Translations under genes and position numbers: made by a program | Shown here: positions 61,979-64,000 of the stretch, in pieces | Position numbering within the stretch: the stretch's first letter is position 1 | How the letters are laid out: every line of letters begins with the position of its first letter | The notes under the pieces: model-generated | Told to the model about the DNA's origin: nothing | What the model saw: the letters and a program-made list of their open reading frames with translations, nothing else | Database searches by the model: none | Source of the DNA: CAYMZZ01 sp046297935 | GTDB taxonomy: Bacteria > Bacteroidota > Bacteroidia > Chitinophagales > Chitinophagaceae | Direction of reading: 5' to 3' | DNA: 64,000 nucleotides | NCBI GenBank assembly: GCA_046297935.1 | Contig: JBKBHA010000001.1 | Location: 779,453 to 843,452, forward strand

Positions 61979-62004
61979 GGCGGCCATCATTGCCGCCATT
62001 TTTT
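61979..62004 (+). terminator. Hairpin terminator after the ATPase gene
   Basis: GGCGGC (61979-61984) and GCCGCC (61992-61997) with a 7-nt loop, then ATTTTTTATTT. It separates the structural/DNA-processing transcript from the last two genes. Confidence 0.85.
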
Positions 62005-62020
62005 ATTTAAACCATATCCT

Positions 62021-62323
62021 ATGAAAAAACATTCCATTAATCTTGGCAATGACGATGACCTGGTTGCCCATTTTGAAAAAACCAACCCTGAAAAGGAGGC
62101 TATGACGGTTGAACGCCTCCGAACCTATCCGGGCTGTGAAAATTACAGTGAACCGGAGGCTGCTGAAATCATACAAGCCCTTGAAAAACTGGCACTTATT
62201 ATTTTGGAATACGAAGCCTGTAAAAATATACAACTAATTGATAATCAATATGATGTATCTTTAAACTCAGCCTTTGAAGCATCGGAAATTCAAATTACTA
62301 ATCAACTTAATAAAGCAGCATGA
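62021..62323 (+). CDS. Small protein upstream of the recombinase
   Basis: A 100-aa acidic soluble protein, MKKHSINLGNDDDLVAHFEK at the start and EIIQALEKLALIILEYEACK in the middle. No family is recognised. It is coupled to the recombinase gene by ATGA, so it may be an accessory factor such as a directionality protein (inference). The ATG is preceded by AAACCATATCCT, also seen before other module genes. Confidence 0.6.
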   Translation: MKKHSINLGNDDDLVAHFEKTNPEKEAMTVERLRTYPGCENYSEPEAAEIIQALEKLALIILEYEACKNIQLIDNQYDVSLNSAFEASEIQITNQLNKAA

Positions 62324-64000
62324 ATACAGCAAATCTTGACCATTTTACCGGATGGGTAAAAAAGCCTGCGGGAATGAATGCTATTGGTTGGTCATCAGAA
62401 AAGAGAGCAGTTCTTTATACCCGTGTATCCAGCAAAGAGCAACATGATAAGAATTTAAGCCTTGACTGGCAGAGAAAAACGATTGATGAATTTGCCACCC
62501 GAAACCAGTTTAATGTGTTGGAGTGTTTTGGCGGCACATTTGAAAGTGCTAAAACAGACGGACGAAAAGAATTTGTACGGATGCTGGATTATATCAGAAG
62601 CCGGAAAGGAAAAGTAAGCCATATCCTTGTTTATCTGTTAGACAGGTTTAGCCGTACCGGTGGTGGAGCTATCAAACTGGCAAAAGACCTTCGGGAAAAA
62701 TATGGTGTTACCATTATTGCCGTTACTCAACCCATTGATACCAGCAATCCAGGCGGGGTGTTTCAACAAAATATGCAATTTCTTTTCAGCGAATACGACA
62801 ACCAGCTAAGAAGACAAAGAGCGATGGCAGGCATTAAAGAAAAACTGTGCCGGGGTATTTGGTGTCTAAAGCCGCCGATGGGATATGACATCATCCGAAG
62901 TGAGGGAAGTAGAAATATAGTCGTGAACGCAGTGGGTAAGAAACTCCGCAAAGCATTCGAGTGGAAGGCAACCGGGATGAAAAACGATGAGATCCTTAAA
63001 AGGCTTCAGGCAATGGGCGTAAAAATTTATAAGCAGAAGTTAAGTATGATTTTTTCCAATCCTTTCTACTGTGGCATTTTGGTTAACCGTATGCTTGACG
63101 GAAAGCTGGTAGAAGGGACGCACGAAAAACTAATCTCCCATGAATTGTTTTTGAGTGTTAACCAGGTAAGAAAGGATGCAAAAGGAAAATACGGCGTTAC
63201 CCATCAAAAGGAACAAGATGCATTACCCTTAAAACTTTTTGTAAAATGTGATAATTGCGGTAAGCCCTTTACAGGCTATATTGTTAAAAGCAAAAATATC
63301 AATTATTACAAATGCCGCACGATTGGTTGCAGGTGTAATAAAAATGCAAAAAAACTGAATGAAGCCTTTACAGCATTTATAAGCAGTTTTAGTGTTCAGC
63401 CTCATCTTATTGCGCCTTTAAAAGAAGTCGTGTATGCTATGGTTGATAAACACACGGCATCTTCTAAGCAACAGGTATCTTTCCTAAAAAACAACCATGC
63501 CCAAATCCAGAAGAAGATAGACGGGTTGGAAGAGAAATACTATTCTGACAATGCCATGCCCCGTGAAACCTATGATAAATTGGCTCTAAAATTATCTGAT
63601 GAAAAAATTAAAATCCTCGATTTATTGGCTGGTGCGTCCGAAGATAGTTCGAACCTGAAAACACATTTTGACAATGTGCTTGAAATTTCCATGAAACTCG
63701 CTACTGTATGGACTTCCAGCAGTATTGGAGTAAAAGAAAAATTACAAAAACTGATCTTTCCCGCCGGAGTTTACTACAATGTAAAAAAAGAGGCATTTCG
63801 AACCGAAGAGATAAAAGAGGTATTTCGATACATCCCGCAACTGAACTGCATTACAGACGATGATAAAAACAGACAAGGCAGCATTTCTGCTGCCTTGTCC
63901 AGTTTAGTCGGGAAGACAGGATTCGAACCTGCGACCCTCCCGACTAAAGTCGGGATGCGCTATCGGATGAGGAAAAAAAAGACTCTTGATTACTCAAGAG
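62320..64000 (+). CDS. Large serine recombinase, 3' end beyond the window
   Basis: The ATG at 62320 opens a frame with no stop before base 64000 (560 codons visible). The catalytic domain begins KRAVLYTRVSSKEQ with the nucleophile Ser, then DRFSRTGGGAIKLA; a zinc ribbon follows (CDNCGKPF, then CRTIGCRC), and a coiled coil from about residue 385 (FLKNNHAQIQKKIDGLEEKY) completes the large-serine-recombinase plan. It catalyses att-site integration and excision. The reading frame runs into the 81-bp repeat, so its C-terminal residues are encoded by the attachment-like sequence itself (or the true stop is just outside). Confidence 0.93.
   Translation, partial: MNTANLDHFTGWVKKPAGMNAIGWSSEKRAVLYTRVSSKEQHDKNLSLDWQRKTIDEFATRNQFNVLECFGGTFESAKTDGRKEFVRMLDYIRSRKGKVSHILVYLLDRFSRTGGGAIKLAKDLREKYGVTIIAVTQPIDTSNPGGVFQQNMQFLFSEYDNQLRRQRAMAGIKEKLCRGIWCLKPPMGYDIIRSEGSRNIVVNAVGKKLRKAFEWKATGMKNDEILKRLQAMGVKIYKQKLSMIFSNPFYCGILVNRMLDGKLVEGTHEKLISHELFLSVNQVRKDAKGKYGVTHQKEQDALPLKLFVKCDNCGKPFTGYIVKSKNINYYKCRTIGCRCNKNAKKLNEAFTAFISSFSVQPHLIAPLKEVVYAMVDKHTASSKQQVSFLKNNHAQIQKKIDGLEEKYYSDNAMPRETYDKLALKLSDEKIKILDLLAGASEDSSNLKTHFDNVLEISMKLATVWTSSSIGVKEKLQKLIFPAGVYYNVKKEAFRTEEIKEVFRYIPQLNCITDDDKNRQGSISAALSSLVGKTGFEPATLPTKVGMRYRMRKKKTLDYSR
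63919..64000. repeat. Right copy of the tRNA-derived direct repeat (incomplete)
   Basis: Identical to 21764-21844 except for an eighth A in the A-run. It extends leftwards as AGTCGGGAAGACAGGATTCG, a more complete tRNA T-arm and acceptor side than the left copy has. The matching hairpin is cut by the window end. Its position inside the recombinase frame supports an att-site role. Confidence 0.8.

Larger units (their letters stand above)
21764..64000. mobile_element. Putative integrated element, about 42 kb, bounded by tRNA-derived repeats
   Basis: An 81-bp sequence at 21764-21844 recurs at 63919-64000 with a single extra A, in the same orientation. Both copies contain a minus-strand tRNA 3'-half remnant and the start of a hairpin terminator; the right copy is cut by the window edge. 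A large serine recombinase gene runs into the right copy. Between them are passenger genes with no host-like synteny. The simplest reading is attL/attR of one element. The other repeats inside (49-bp pair, attC-like series) show that it is layered, so nested insertions are equally possible. Confidence 0.55.
44654..64000 (+). mobile_element. Virus-like module with lysis, DNA-processing and recombinase genes
   Basis: All genes from 44654 to the right edge read on the plus strand with overlaps or short gaps. The order is: membrane and possible virion proteins, cell-wall enzymes, holin/spanin-like proteins, methyltransferase, giant helicase, ATPase, recombinase. This is the layout of a prophage, but no terminase, portal, head protease, tail tube or tape-measure gene can be seen. 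A tailless or membrane-containing virus relative, or a domesticated derivative, fits better (inference). Confidence 0.5.

Overview
The window looks like a chromosome segment of a Bacteroidota bacterium, most probably from the Chitinophagaceae (inference). The signs are a SusC/SusD pair with a TlpA-like partner, TAnnTTTG promoter boxes close to start codons, ATGA-coupled genes, few Shine-Dalgarno sequences, and a small protein ending in an RCPPxCPP tail that I associate with this family.

Bases 1 to about 21.7 kb are ordinary host chromosome: a DUF3857-type protein (cut at the window edge), a CvpA-CAP fusion, a histidine kinase, gcvP, a YkgJ protein, a Tat-exported metallo-hydrolase, an MFS exporter, a deoxynucleoside kinase, folK, sppA, a membrane protein with a NarL-type two-component pair, a Fic protein with its own operator array, and an ArsR/SRPBCC/RibD-like operon. 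Two genes are decayed: a WG-repeat gene with three frameshifts and a DUF305 gene with an in-frame TGA. A heptamer tandem repeat of 18 units lies between folK and the kinase gene.

From 21.76 kb to the right edge the DNA is accessory. An 81-bp tRNA-derived repeat at 21764-21844 recurs at 63919-64000, beside a large serine recombinase gene, so about 42 kb may be one integrated element or a stack of nested ones. In order it holds: a SulP transporter between 49-bp repeats, each carrying a 22-codon mini-ORF; an integron-like string of single genes separated by long attC-like hairpins; a minus-strand group of a 47-aa RiPP-like precursor, an acyltransferase-like protein, and a LytS/LytTR pair; more passenger genes (TIGR02391, a duplicated papain-like protein); a regulator/AAA ATPase/nuclease-like defence candidate facing a strongly folded RNA candidate across shared operators; and a TlpA/SusC/SusD/DUF6520 group.

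From 44.65 kb to the edge lies a compact plus-strand module of about 19 kb. It has small basic membrane proteins, possible beta-rich virion proteins, a lysozyme, two amidases, an L,D-transpeptidase-like protein, holin- and spanin-like proteins, a cytosine methyltransferase, a 1985-aa methyltransferase/strawberry-notch helicase, a RecA-fold ATPase and the recombinase. No portal, terminase or tail gene is visible. A short GL(D/E)GL-type peptide recurs in six of its proteins. I read it as a candidate provirus or virus-derived element of an unusual, probably tailless type.
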